From Marchantia polymorpha subsp. ruderalis (Eukaryota > Streptophyta > Marchantiopsida > Marchantiales > Marchantiaceae), in NCBI GenBank assembly GCA_037833965.1, contig AP031357.1, positions 3,430,001 to 3,494,000 on the forward strand: a DNA stretch of 64,000 nt, written 5' to 3'. The notes beneath the pieces are model-generated. The model had not been told where the DNA came from, did no database searches, and saw only the letters and a program-made list of their open reading frames with translations. The translations under genes and the position numbers were made by a program. Below, piece after piece: positions 40,901 to 52,169 of the stretch; within the stretch, counting starts at the first letter, position 1; every line of letters begins with the position of its first letter.

Positions 40901-42502
40901 TCATCAAATTGCCAAGCTGCAATTCTCTCGATACAGGAAAGCAACAAGAACGAGTTTACAAACGACCAAAATAGCCTACGACTGAAAAGATAAGCACAAT
41001 AACCAAGGTTCTCCCTACCTGAGCTACAGCTTGGGCAACGTGATGAAAGTCATCAATTTCAAAAGAATCAAGTCTTCTAATAACTTTTACAGAGCTTCTC
41101 ATTTATCAACAGGTTTCTGAGACACTGACAATGTAATTGAACAATAAACGAACGAGTAAACTGAGACAGGCGTACTCGAACTGCAAGAAGGTTCTTGGGT
41201 GTTCACTGGGACAAAAGAGCTGCGCGAGATCAATGTAGGTGCATAACTGAACTTCAGAAAATGCTGAGAGGATACAAATGTCTCGTAAACTGCTTATGAT
41301 GTTGAGAGCTGTTCTTTTACACCAATCCTTGACAACGTCCCCGTCAAGCAACATGGAAATGAGGGCATCACTTGATACTGCACCTTCGTCCATACACACC
41401 TCCGACACATCTGTATATCCAAGTTAAGAACTTTGCGCATGTTGTATACGAATTTACTCTAAGAGGCACGAAGAATCGAACACGTGAAAAATAAGGGTTG
41501 AGTACTGGACCCAAATTCGGAACAACGCTGCTGCTCAAAAAAAGCTGTATCCCAATCATGGACAACATATCATGAGAAAGGAGGAATAAAACAACTACTT
41601 TAGCATAATCTTCTACTTTATATCAGCAGAAGTTGAAGTATGGATACAGTGGCACACTAGTGACACCAAGTTATTATCAAGAGCGACGTCGAAGAAGCTG
41701 CATAATCTACGGACATCGAGGGTCAAAAACTGGCCGTCCTTCTCTCTTTCTCTGTAGTCTTCATCCCGAGCCTGTGGAACTAATCCAGCTTCAACGAGTT
41801 CATCGTAAAGTCGAAGGCGAAGAGCCGACTCAGGTTTAGTGACTGGTGTCCGGCAAATCGGACACACGTCACAACGTTGGCTACACTCTGCACACAAGCA
41901 AGCATGGCCGCAAGATACCAGTAGGTGCTGAACTGTCCGTCCACAGCTCCGAAGGTCTCGAGTGGCACGACAATACTCTACTTTGGCTTCCACACATAAG
42001 TCTCTTGGCTCCACACTGACCAAGTGCTCCAGCGCTTCCTACACAACGATTCTACCTTCAGTGAACAGACCAAAGCGTTTGGCAATTTCTGAGAAATCGG
42101 CCAAAAACCAAAAGCAAACAACGGCTACGACGCTCTTAAATGATTATTTTCCTTAAACCCTTCGCTTGTGTTTCGAACTCACAGAGTGAAATACCAACAT
42201 ATATGAAAAGATTTTGGGACATGTAATTTAAGGCGACCGGAACAGAGAAGAAAGGGCACAATAGAAAGAGTGAAAGGTCTCGGCATTACGTAGTTATAAA
42301 AATTATGAGAGAACTTCTGAATTGCTTTTCTCGCAGAATTGAGCGAGTTCCGGATTCCAAAGGTCAAAATTCAGGCGGACGGTCTAGGTCTGATGGTACA
42401 GCAGAAAACTAGCAACCAGGTACTGAATGAAGGCTATAAAGGCAGACATACACTTACTAGATCCGATTTCACTGGAAAGAAATCCTTCAAGTTCGGCCCC
42501 AT
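37933..42502 (-). CDS. HOS1-type E3 ubiquitin ligase / nucleoporin-associated protein, nine exons
   Basis: In Arabidopsis HOS1 is a RING ligase that degrades ICE1 and CONSTANS and binds the nuclear pore, acting in cold response, flowering time and mRNA export. Exons (minus) are 42458-42502, 41648-42038, 41276-41410, 40686-40861, 40004-40444, 39691-39849, 38858-39388, 38483-38617 and 37933-38262. All are GT-AG and in phase, giving 780 residues. Exon 2 has the unusual RING, SCGHACLCAECSQRCDVCPICR (C58-C77), preceded by EAKVEYCRATRDL. The middle matches the ELYS-like region: VCMDEGAVSSDA, LFIEDAIGNL, DNVRAAVDLLFL, FLYYLFDRHW, GRDGRFGV, DDPSSA-like QDPSSTAGNFLVVFY and RYIEAYLVHRRL. Exon junctions were fixed by alignment with remembered Arabidopsis HOS1; for example, exon 3 joins exon 4 at DI-Y-TLGPKQMQ. 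The C-terminus is about 150 residues shorter than in Arabidopsis. A donor-like AGC|GTAACG at 37945 could instead splice to more 3' exons. Confidence 0.93.
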
Positions 42503-43270
42503 GGAATCGCCCTTGGCTCTCCTCTCCCCTCCCTCCTCTGCGTGCTGCTGCTGCGTCGCCACGGCTGAATGCTGGCGCCACTGCCACCACCCACAGCAAA
42601 GAAGGGAGCACAAAACCTCTGAGGCAAAACCCTGACAATCCCGTCAAAATCACCCAGTAACGCAATACGCTACGTGATCATCGCTTCGTGGGCTAAAATG
42701 GACGAAAGCGAGACCCAAAATTTGAAACGCGGAAAAAGTATTGCCGCTGAGATCGTGAAACTGGCGCACTAATGAAACGACATCAACTAAAGCCCGGCGC
42801 AGGTTCATCGACAAAAGCTAAAGAAAGCGAAGGCTACTGCCTGCACAGAAAAAACGTCAGTTCACGCTAATACTGGACAGTGCAACGCCTCGTGCAGACC
42901 ATCACCACGTGGTACAGAGTTCGCTGTCTTACGTAGTTCATCTTTTGACGCGGTTTCAGCTGATCTTCGATTCCTGCCTTATGTTGGCTAGCTCCCGTTT
43001 CCCATATACAGTACGGTATACTCTACTGCAGTGAGTTGCAACTGGTTGAGCTCCGACGACGTCTGGTCCTGGCTGCGATTTGGAATGTCTCCCTTGCACC
43101 GTTCTGGAAGAATTGTAGTTTTTTTCCAAAACATATGATCAAATACATTTCATACGTTGTAGAAGGGCGAAGTTGCCAGAACAAAAGTTTTCACAGTTTT
43201 ATAACAGAGAATGGCTACCCAGCTGTAGGAATTTTCATTCTAATTTCAATATCTTCTCAAATTTAGCATT
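42503..43270. promoter_or_regulatory. HOS1 upstream region
   Basis: GC-richer DNA upstream of the HOS1 start codon, falling back to AT-rich sequence by about 43.1 kb. It presumably holds the 5' leader and promoter. No TATA box could be assigned with confidence. Confidence 0.4.
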
Positions 43271-46200
43271 ATCATTTTTTTAATTGTTATGTACAAGCGA
43301 CTGAGCTCATACAATTCTTATTGGGGTAAAATTTATTTCTTGCATAAATATATATTATAATAAGATTTCTATGTGAAAATTCAATTTTAATTATTATTTT
43401 CATACATGCCATAACATTGTTATTCAATCTTCTATACATTACAATTGGTTATAATTAGCCGATATTAGATTTTTTGTAAATATTCCAATTTAGATCAAAC
43501 TTCTTAATTTTCAATTTATCTTATTTGTAAATTATAGTTATCAATATGTTGCAATTGGACAAATCACTCGCTTTAAAAAAAAAATTATAAGTCAAATAAA
43601 AATATCTATGATTAATAATTATCATAATCTTGAATTGAAATTTCCAATTTTTTCATTTACTTGGTTATTTATGGAAACTTAAAATAAATAATCAAAATCA
43701 TAATCACAATCGGATTGCAATGACATTTGCATCAATAGTCAGTTATTTCATAATTTTAATTTTAAATATGTTACAAATAATTAAGATAATCATATTTTCA
43801 TTTATGAAACTAAAAAAATTGCATATATATATATATATGTATTTCCTGATTTTTCAATTATTTTGAATATTTATCATCATGAAAGAACTAAACTCTAAAT
43901 AAATATGTGTACAAAAATAATCTATTTACTTGTTTAAAAAAAAATATTGCATCAATTGATTCAATTTAACTAAATTTTTTTATAGATGAAAGAAATATTT
44001 ATTTTATTGAAATATTTAGAAATAAAAAATGTAATCATTTTGAATTCAAAATTTTGAAACATGATTAATATATTTAAATTTATAATTATCAATTTATAAT
44101 TATAATTATGTAAATAAAATAACTACAATAAGCTAGATACAAAACGTATATGGCTACATAGTTTTTGAAACTAAAACACAAAATTAAACAACAAAATTTA
44201 GATTCATCATATAGAAGAAAAAATTTATTTATTTAATGATAAAAAATTTATCACATAAGAATAATAAACATTTTATATATTATGTTGTATATCAAATTAA
44301 CTTGCGCCTGAAATACGTTTTTGAAAAATAAAAGTGAGTGGAATTGTGAGGTGGTGTATAAAATAGTTTATAATCATGTACATCATAATGTGTGTTGATT
44401 GCTAAAATCGACAAGATTGAGTTTCAGTATAAATAAGTTACTTGGTCTACTCAATTGCAAATGATGATGGAGTGACGAAGTGGAAGGGTGGTGATGTTCA
44501 AACTAATTTATAATCACCGAGGGACCTCTGCCTCTTCCGACAAGCGCATCTTGTACTCAATGACCGAGAGTATTTGTTTTGTTGTTTTAAAGAAATAGTT
44601 TATGCTTGTCTTGCCTCACATGCCACTGTTTAACTGAGTAAAAATTTAGAAAATTAAAATGTGTCATGTTGATAGAATATCTATTATGAATATAATTCAA
44701 ATATTATTAAAATAATAATTTTATTTAAAAATTGATTAAATTTAAAATATATTCAAATTATTTTAGAATTCATATTTTATTTAGAGTAATAATAAATATA
44801 TAATCTATCAATACATTTCTTGTGATATTAAGATGTTTTTCATGGTTTTTGTCAATGCAATTTATTATTAAAATGAAATATCAAAAGTTTAAATTTTGAT
44901 CTCCTTATTATGTAACAACAATATCAAATATTCTTAACTTTAAATATTTATTAATCTCATAGTTATTTTTGAATTTTATATATAGTTTCATAGAATTTTC
45001 AAAATCAATAATTTAGATGAATTTAATAATCTAAAAATACAAATAAAACATCTAGTAAAAACATTGAAAAAAAATTTAATAAAAAATTATTCATTCACAT
45101 GTGATTCTATGATGCAGTGGATACATTAAAGCAAGACGCAATTATTCTTTATAATTAATTGTTATCTAACAAAGACTTCAAAATTTATGTTTTCACTTGC
45201 TCTGATGAGATTATAGTAACCACAATTGAACAAGGACTAAGGCAGTAAAATGATTCAACATTTGAAATCAAGACTTTAGGAACTTGTAATAGTATTTTAA
45301 TATACTCATATATTGTTTTTATTTTATTGCTTTTGATTTCACACACATCTTTTTTAATCTTTTGAATCGTGAACCCGACCCAAAATAAACAAAGATATTA
45401 TTCCTTTAAAAAAAATTCCATACTCTCTAAGGTTAATTAAGTTTTTGGTCAATGTGTCGTACAACACACACATCAAACATTAGATTAGAAGGGCAAACAA
45501 AGCAGCAGAATTAAATCATGGGTACTCGACAAGTCAAAGACTATTATCCGCCGAGGTGAGTAACCATGACAACAACATCGGCATAAAGAGATATAGAATG
45601 GCTTCGATTCACATGGACAACTAATCCAGTAAGGGCCTAGGGGGTGGGAGAAGTGGTATGGATATGGCAACGTCTAGCCGGTGCGATCATGGCGAGGATC
45701 GGATGACCGGATACAACCTAGTCAGAGAGGGGAGAATCCGACGTGGGGATCAGGGATTGGTTAGGATTCGGGCAGCATCTAGTATCAAATTAACTTCCAA
45801 GTATTCTAAACTTGGGTACTGCAATTGTATGATGGAATGAGAACGGCAATTCAATAGGATATTCGTATGACGAGTACTTCTGCGAAGTTGACAAAACAAA
45901 TTCAGTGTAGAGGGTTGCTACATCGCGTTCGAGTGCAAGACCAGTAGATTTCTCGGCGGATTTGACGGCAGTGAGCATCATCTCGAAGCACGTGTTTTAC
46001 AAGGTTTTACAATTAAATTAACCAGATTGAATTTACAACTTCATTGAGTTAATTTTCTGAGTCACAAGAATAAAAAGAAAATACTATCCATGAAAATAGT
46101 GACCCATAAAGAATAAGGGTGCGGGTTTTGGTTGATACGAAGGACAACTTAGCGTCCCGCGAGACAAAGTGAACACACCCGACTTAGTTAAATGATGTTA

Positions 46201-49150
46201 AAATTTCTTGGTTGTATATATTGTATCAAATAAAAAATAATGAATATATTGTGAAATTCAAATTTTAACAATAGTTTGTACATCCATTTTTTAATTAAAT
46301 TCAAATATAATTGATAAATCTCATTATAAAAATAAATTTATATATTTAATATAGAAATATATAAAAAATTAATCAATATAACAAACACACATGCATACAT
46401 TGGTTTATTAATTTTTATAATATGCACCAAAATATTTTTTTAATTTAAAATTCATTTGAATTTATGATCTAGAGTAACATCTAATTTAACTTTAACTAAC
46501 TAAAGATTATTATATAATAATATTGATTTAATTTTTTTTAGTTAAAAAAATTTTAGATTTTCAAAAACATGTACAATTGTTTTAAATTTGTGTGCTTATG
46601 AATCTATTTTAAAAAATCTATGAAGTAGTTTTTTTTTCAATTTTTTGAGTTTAAATTTATAGCTTACAAAAATTGAGCAAAATAATTTAAAATCTGAAAT
46701 TCAATTTGCCAATGTATTGATCTCGTGTATTGTGATATATTTGGCATAAAATCGAGCAACTTAAAATTTTAATTTATACTTTTAATTTAAATATTTTTTT
46801 GAATATAAAATTTATTATAGCTGTTAATAAATATTTTTAAGACCAATAAATTTATAATTAAATTATAATAGTTATTAAAAAATATTAAATAAAAAATTAT
46901 ATTTGAAAAAAATAATCTATGATTGATGATGAATCTGTGATAATAATATGTTGTGCACATTATGTTTGATTGGATTATTAGGGATGTTAAAAACATGACA
47001 AAAAATGTGATTTGAAGTTGCAAATTTTTTTTAATATAAATAAATAAAAATATAAAAACTTTTATTTAGCACAAAACATCATTTAAAAATAAAAAAAAAG
47101 TAATGCAATCATAAAAAAATTTCCATCATTATAAAATAAATAATTAAAATTAAAATAATTAAAATTAAAATAATTAAAATTTTATAATATTTATGACTAC
47201 AAAATTTTGCAAAACCAAAAACCTAAATATATGATTTTTATTTGAGTTATAGTAGCTTCAAAACTCAGAAAGAAAGTTACCAAAAACATTTTAGGGTAGT
47301 ATGAGGAGGCTTAGTACATGTTACATTGGTGAAAGTAAACTGCAAGTTAGGTTATGTTTTGTTGTAGTTGTGTCAAACAAAAGTAAAGAAAATTGAAGAT
47401 GAAATGTATTAGCATAAAATGTTTACTTTGATGTACATGATCATGAAGAAAAATGTGGAGTTTACAAATTTATAGATTTACAAATGTTGAAATCACTGGA
47501 AAAATTACCGTATGTGAATGTAAACTAAGAATGTGGTTATGTTTTGTTACATGTGTGTCAAACAACGATTGAAAAAAACTGGAAATATGATTATGATTTG
47601 TTGGAGTTCTATAAAACAAAGATAGAGAAAAGTGAAAATGAAATGTTGCGAAGAAAAATGTGGAATTCAGAGGAAGCATTAGTACTTTATGGATGTGATG
47701 CAAAGATTGTACACCATCATTATATATTATTTTAGATTGAAAAGTTAAACATAACACGTGGTTTGATAATAATATAAGTTTATTGCTAATTTAATATTGT
47801 AAAACCTATATTTAATGAGATTGCATTGTAATATTGTATAATTTGAAAAAATCAAAAAAATCAATATTTGTAAATTATTTCATTATAATAAATTATGTTA
47901 ATTTTTTTATAATAAATTTATTTTTAAACCAATGATATCATAAAAATATATATAAGTAATCTTATATGCATGAATAAAAATTATAATTGAAGTATACACT
48001 AAATTAATTGATGATGCGTACTAACATGAATATTGATCAATATTTAAATAAATTGTTGAAAATTCAACTGAAATTTGTTTGATTAAATTAGGCTGTCGTT
48101 GTATACTTAAAGTGAAATTGCATATGAATGTAAGTTGTATAGTTCAATTATATTTTTATTATAAAATAAATATGATATAATCATATATTTTATTATGAAT
48201 TGGCATTAATAATAAATTTCTTTTCATTATATGCAAAAAAATCTTGATGGATGCAACTTTGATTGTAAAATTTTGTAATCAATTTGCAATCAATGCTAAA
48301 AAATATTTTATTTATATTCATGTAAACTATAGTTTATTTTATTTAAATTTGTAATTTTTTATTATATTTTTGTTTAATAATATGATCATATGCTTGTAAA
48401 TAATTAGATAAGACACTTTCCTTTTAAAAATTACATCAAAATTAGTATATGTAAAAATTTCATATCATGTTATAAGTCATTTAACGTATATACATGTTTA
48501 ATTAATATTATTTATTTTGGTTTTAAGTAACATCATTATTGTTTTTTTAATAGAACATGATATTAATTAATGAAATATAACTATTATGTTATGATTAATT
48601 GAAAATAATTGAATACTTTTATATATTTATGAAAATTTATGAAAAATTACAAGTAATATAGTGTATATAATGTGTACGTAAAAATAATAATTACTATTTT
48701 ATACAAATAACAGACTTTTGAAAATATCATCTTTTGCTATAGAATTTATTATATAACAAAAGATGTATTACTATTATAAAAGATTATTGTGCTTTATCTA
48801 TTTTCGCTCGTAAATGTGATAACGAGCTTTTTGTAAAATACTAAATTTTGATTGAAAAGTTTTAATTTATTATTTAATTAACTATACTCAATCATACAAA
48901 ACTTACATATTTACAATTATACTACAATCTTAATTCTTAAATGTTCTTTGACGATACGATCTAAATGTTAATTACTTCAAAAAGTAATTTTACTCTTGTT
49001 TATATCAAGAGTACTATCGTTGAATGTAGGCATTTCACATGTATATAATAGTAAATCGAAATTTGAAATTTGAAAATATAGAAAAAGTACTTATTACCGT
49101 GAATGGTTTCAAATCTTGAAACTCGATGATATTTAAAATTGAACGTTTAA
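43271..49150. other. very AT-rich intergenic DNA
   Basis: Dominated by A/T homopolymers and short A/T repeats, including AATTAAAATTAAAAT-type units near 47145-47180. A pocket of mixed composition at 45.5-46.0 kb has short open frames on both strands but no recognised domain. A degenerate repeat set lies at 47350-47660. No gene is supported. Confidence 0.55.
47350..47660. repeat. degenerate direct repeats
   Basis: Three related copies begin GGTTATGTTTTGTT (47350 and 47535) and GATTATGATTTGTT (47589). Each continues into a TCAAACAA or AAAACAAA string and an A/G-rich tail with GAAATG. They probably derive from a decayed repetitive element. Confidence 0.45.
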
Positions 49151-49160
49151 ACAGAAATTT

Positions 49161-49340
49161 CGAGGCGTAGTGAATACATAAAATCGAAAAGTTTTTAATT
49201 ATAGTTTAAACAATTAGCTGTTAAATTTGTTGGCTACAGTTGGCTCACTTCGCGGCGTAGAGAATATTTAAAATCGAAAAGTACTTAAATATAGTTCAAA
49301 CAATTGGCTGTGATATTCGTTGGCTACAGTTGGCTCACTT
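49161..49340. repeat. 90-bp tandem duplication
   Basis: Two consecutive 90-base units, 49161-49250 and 49251-49340. Both start CGNGGCGTAG, contain AAATCGAAAAGT and end TTGGCTACAGTTGGCTCACTT. They differ by scattered substitutions, so the duplication is not recent. Confidence 0.8.
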
Positions 49341-49381
49341 TAGAGCAAATCACACCTGAAGTAGGTGTGATTTGCGCTAAA
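49339..49381. repeat. inverted repeat (hairpin)
   Basis: 19-base arms with one mismatch (left arm TTTAGAGCAAATCACACCT, 49339-49357) flank a 5-base loop. The hairpin abuts the 90-bp tandem units, so the two may belong to one foldback or miniature element. Confidence 0.7.
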
Positions 49382-50059
49382 GGTCGATCTTCAGGTGTTT
49401 AGCTTCTCTGTCTAAAACAAAAGAATGGATTTGAGATTATTGGACACGGCACGTCATAGTTAGAAACCTGATTTCCGCTTCAGTAAGATGAAGAGAGTTC
49501 TAAAGTCATTTCACATCAAATTCATTCCAACTTTCAGAATGATCGAGAAGTTAAAGTCACTTGAACACTTTATTACCAGATATATCCCAAATTGGGAACA
49601 AAGGAGTAACACCATTAGTAACCTCGGGAGGTGCAGGAACAATTGCTCTGTGTAAAACACACTCCGAGCCTACCATTGTCGTGCAATAACAAGTTGAAAA
49701 CGCTATTCGGTCCAAGACGAAGCAAGAGTTATAAAATTGCTCGGCGACTCGTGTCGTGCTGCAGGTGACATTAACCTTCGATACAAACCTCAATTACGAC
49801 ATGCTGGCGCTGCAAGGTGATTTGAACATACATTCTCCAACCACCAGAATAAGACTTTAGTCTTCATGGCGTACGTACCAAACCTCCCGCTGCAGCGTCA
49901 ACGGATTCTAAAGCGGGCAACAGAGGAGGAGGAGTACAGTATTGACGTTTCCTCTGAAATTGAAGTTGGCTGGAAGCGAGCTACGTGCAAGAAGTAGGGA
50001 GAACGAATGCTACCGTCGAATCGCGAACTGGCTAACCCGCTCACTACTGACAGACCTGT

Positions 50060-50467
50060 TCACTGGCCCTTGGCGAAAACCTCCTGATTGAAAACCTTGC
50101 CGAGTCCACCAATACTCTTGAACGCAATTTTAGCCGGTTGAGATTGAGGAATAGAGATGTCATGGATCGGAGCCCACAGGATCATCTCTTTCGCCTTCAC
50201 GCCGTGCAGATCCCGCAGGCGATTCTTCTCGAGATATCCCTTGATTTCAGTGCCGTACTTCACCTGCTTGTTGGCAAGCTTAAAGACGTGGTTTATCTCC
50301 TCTTCCTGCGTGATCCACACGTACCCGGTCTCCTTCACGTGCCCGCTCTCAATTACATTCTTCAGCGGCAGAAGCCCGCCGGGAAGGCCGACCTCCTCCA
50401 AGAGCTTGATGGCGCACTCGAGGGCGTCGTTTCCCTTGCGAATAACAGCACCTTCCCTCTCAGCCAT
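50060..50467 (-). CDS. DUF538 family protein
   Basis: A plant-specific DUF538 protein (Pfam PF04398). Members are small beta-rich proteins induced by stress, with poorly defined biochemical function. 135 residues from MAEREGAVIRKG, with no intron. Family hallmarks are the N-terminal helix with AIKLLEEVGLPGGLLPL, then GYVWITQEEE, VKYGTEIKGYLEKNRL, LHGVKAKEMILWAPI and the closing SIGGLGKVFNQEVF. The frame stays open for a further 87 codons upstream (to an ATG at 50728). That extension is rich in Arg, Ser and Ala and could be an organelle-targeting peptide, or simply GC-rich leader. The shorter start agrees with the family's usual beginning and is preferred. Its upstream neighbour sequence holds a TATA-like element near 50832-50838 on the minus strand. 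No neighbouring gene suggests a pathway. Confidence 0.88.
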   Translation of the reverse strand: MAEREGAVIRKGNDALECAIKLLEEVGLPGGLLPLKNVIESGHVKETGYVWITQEEEINHVFKLANKQVKYGTEIKGYLEKNRLRDLHGVKAKEMILWAPIHDISIPQSQPAKIAFKSIGGLGKVFNQEVFAKGQ

Positions 50468-52040
50468 CGTCACCCGGCACCGTTCCTCGCAAAGTGAAAT
50501 CAACTTCGAGCTTCTAATCAGCTGGCGACGCAGACGCTGCGCGCACGAAGCAACAGCGGCGACGACTCTCTGGACGCCTAGAGCGCGCTCGGCCTCGAGC
50601 AGCGCCCGAGCAGAAGAGACGCGCTGCGACACGAGCACCGGTGCTGGCGCCCGCGGCCTAGAGCGGCAAAGCTCGGGCCTCGGTGAATGCTTGCTTGCAG
50701 AACGAGCGGCAGAACGTCGCGCAGTCAAACAGTGTCTAGTGAGACCAGGAAACTGTTTCCTTATAGGAACGAGACGAAGTCCTCCCGGTCTGCGCTTGTC
50801 GGAATGGGGCAGTGATTGACCTCATACAACGGAGCCGATTATAAATATTTCGGACACCACTCCCTGCCCCCCTCAGTCACCCCACCACCTGCAAAATAGC
50901 ACCCCGAGTTACTTACACTCTCGTATATTTTAGCAATCAGCATCTCTCTCCCTGAGTTGTCTCTAGTCGTACAGATTCGTACTTTTCGATTCATCCAGAC
51001 TCCAGAGCGGGCGATAGTTGGGGGGTACGCTCGGTGCAACGACACTCCGCACTCTGATTCCGGTGGTGGTGCTGGCGATGTCGATAGCGACGACACGGGC
51101 CAGATCAAGGAGCGAAGGCGGTTATGGTCCAAGGGAGACTGACTTCACTCGATTTGACTTTACTCTGACACCTGTCTGCCCGCAGCGATGTTATGAGGAT
51201 GAAGATCCCGATGAAAAAGAAACCGCTGCATACGAAAAGAACGCACCTCTAGACTGTCAGTGAACTGACTGGTCCTCATGGCGACCTAACTCTTGAATCC
51301 GTGGCATCTCCCGACACGTGGGTGCATTCTCACGGCTCGATTCCGGCCGCGGCGATTTTCCTTTAATGCTCTTCGTTCTAGGCCTAAGGCCCATCGTTGG
51401 GGCCTCTTAAATTAGCGGCGTGCCGAGTGATATCATCCCATTCAACGTACCGCCTCCACTGACCCTGGGCCCCACCGTAGCTCGAACAAGCTTCTCTGTA
51501 ATTGGCCCATGAGGGCAATTTGGTATCGCGAATCTCGGACGACCGTATTTTTGCTCGCGAGGAATGGAGTTCCTTCTTATGACGTTGAGCACATTATCCG
51601 GAATTTTCTGGAAGTACAGTATGGGTCTCCTCGGTTGTGTTTTCTCCATCAGATTTGGAAGCACGAGGAAAGACTAATTATATTACACAATCTCTGACTT
51701 ATTTCATACGTACACATATTAAATACATAGTGTGTTAATTATTGCTTAATACATGGTGATAATGCAAACCTAAAGCATATGCAGAAATTTTTCAATCTTT
51801 CTTTCTTGTCCAGACGAATGGCGACACTCTATCACGCACATGCGATAGTGTCACGTGAATAAGAGCAATCTTGGTATACAGTAAGAGAAAGTTTATCATG
51901 TCAAAGCTTGCACACGCGTAGACATAATGTATTTAATTTTACATGGAACACAATGGGGATGCAACTATTTACGGTTGAAATCTTGTCAATGACTCGAGAA
52001 ATAAAGATTTCATCATGATTTTCTTTAATGGAGTTTATGA
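50468..52040. other. DUF538 upstream region and spacer
   Basis: GC-rich next to the gene, with short open frames on both strands between 50.8 and 51.7 kb that carry no recognised domain. Composition becomes AT-rich after about 51.7 kb, leading into the plastid-derived fragment. Confidence 0.45.
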
Positions 52041-52059
52041 AAACTTTAGCGAAGTAGTT

Positions 52060-52165
52060 GAAAAATGATCCTAATCCAGAATATGAACCATTTAAAAAAT
52101 ACCTACTAAACCAATAACAAGGATACCAGCTACAGTACCGATTAGCCACAAAGGAACCATTTTGG
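52060..52165 (-). pseudogene. fragment of plastid psbJ inserted in the nuclear genome (NUPT)
   Basis: On the minus strand from 52160 the sequence reads VPLWLIGTVAGILVIGLVGIF and, after a frame change, NGSYSGLGS. This is photosystem II subunit J over almost its whole membrane helix and C-terminal tail. A TAA stop and a one-base length difference within the T-run at about 52088-52097 break the frame. The N-terminal residues and the neighbouring psbL expected in a plastid psbEFLJ operon are not visible, and the flanks are AT-rich spacer. It is therefore a short decayed transfer, not a functional gene. The match is from memory of PsbJ and is strong over about 30 residues. Confidence 0.82.
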
Positions 52166-52169
52166 ACTG

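Noticed and set aside
41019..41083. A minus-strand open stretch (SSVKVIRRLDSFEIDDF...) ending at a donor-like CAG|GTAGGG, as an extra HOS1 exon
   Set aside because: Joining exon 3 (ends 41276) directly to the exon starting 40861 restores DIYTLGPKQMQ, which aligns residue for residue with Arabidopsis HOS1. The extra stretch does not align and would break phase with the next exon.
51901..52149. An 82-codon minus-strand open frame as an independent gene
   Set aside because: Its first part is an out-of-frame reading of the psbJ fragment and the rest is AT-rich spacer.
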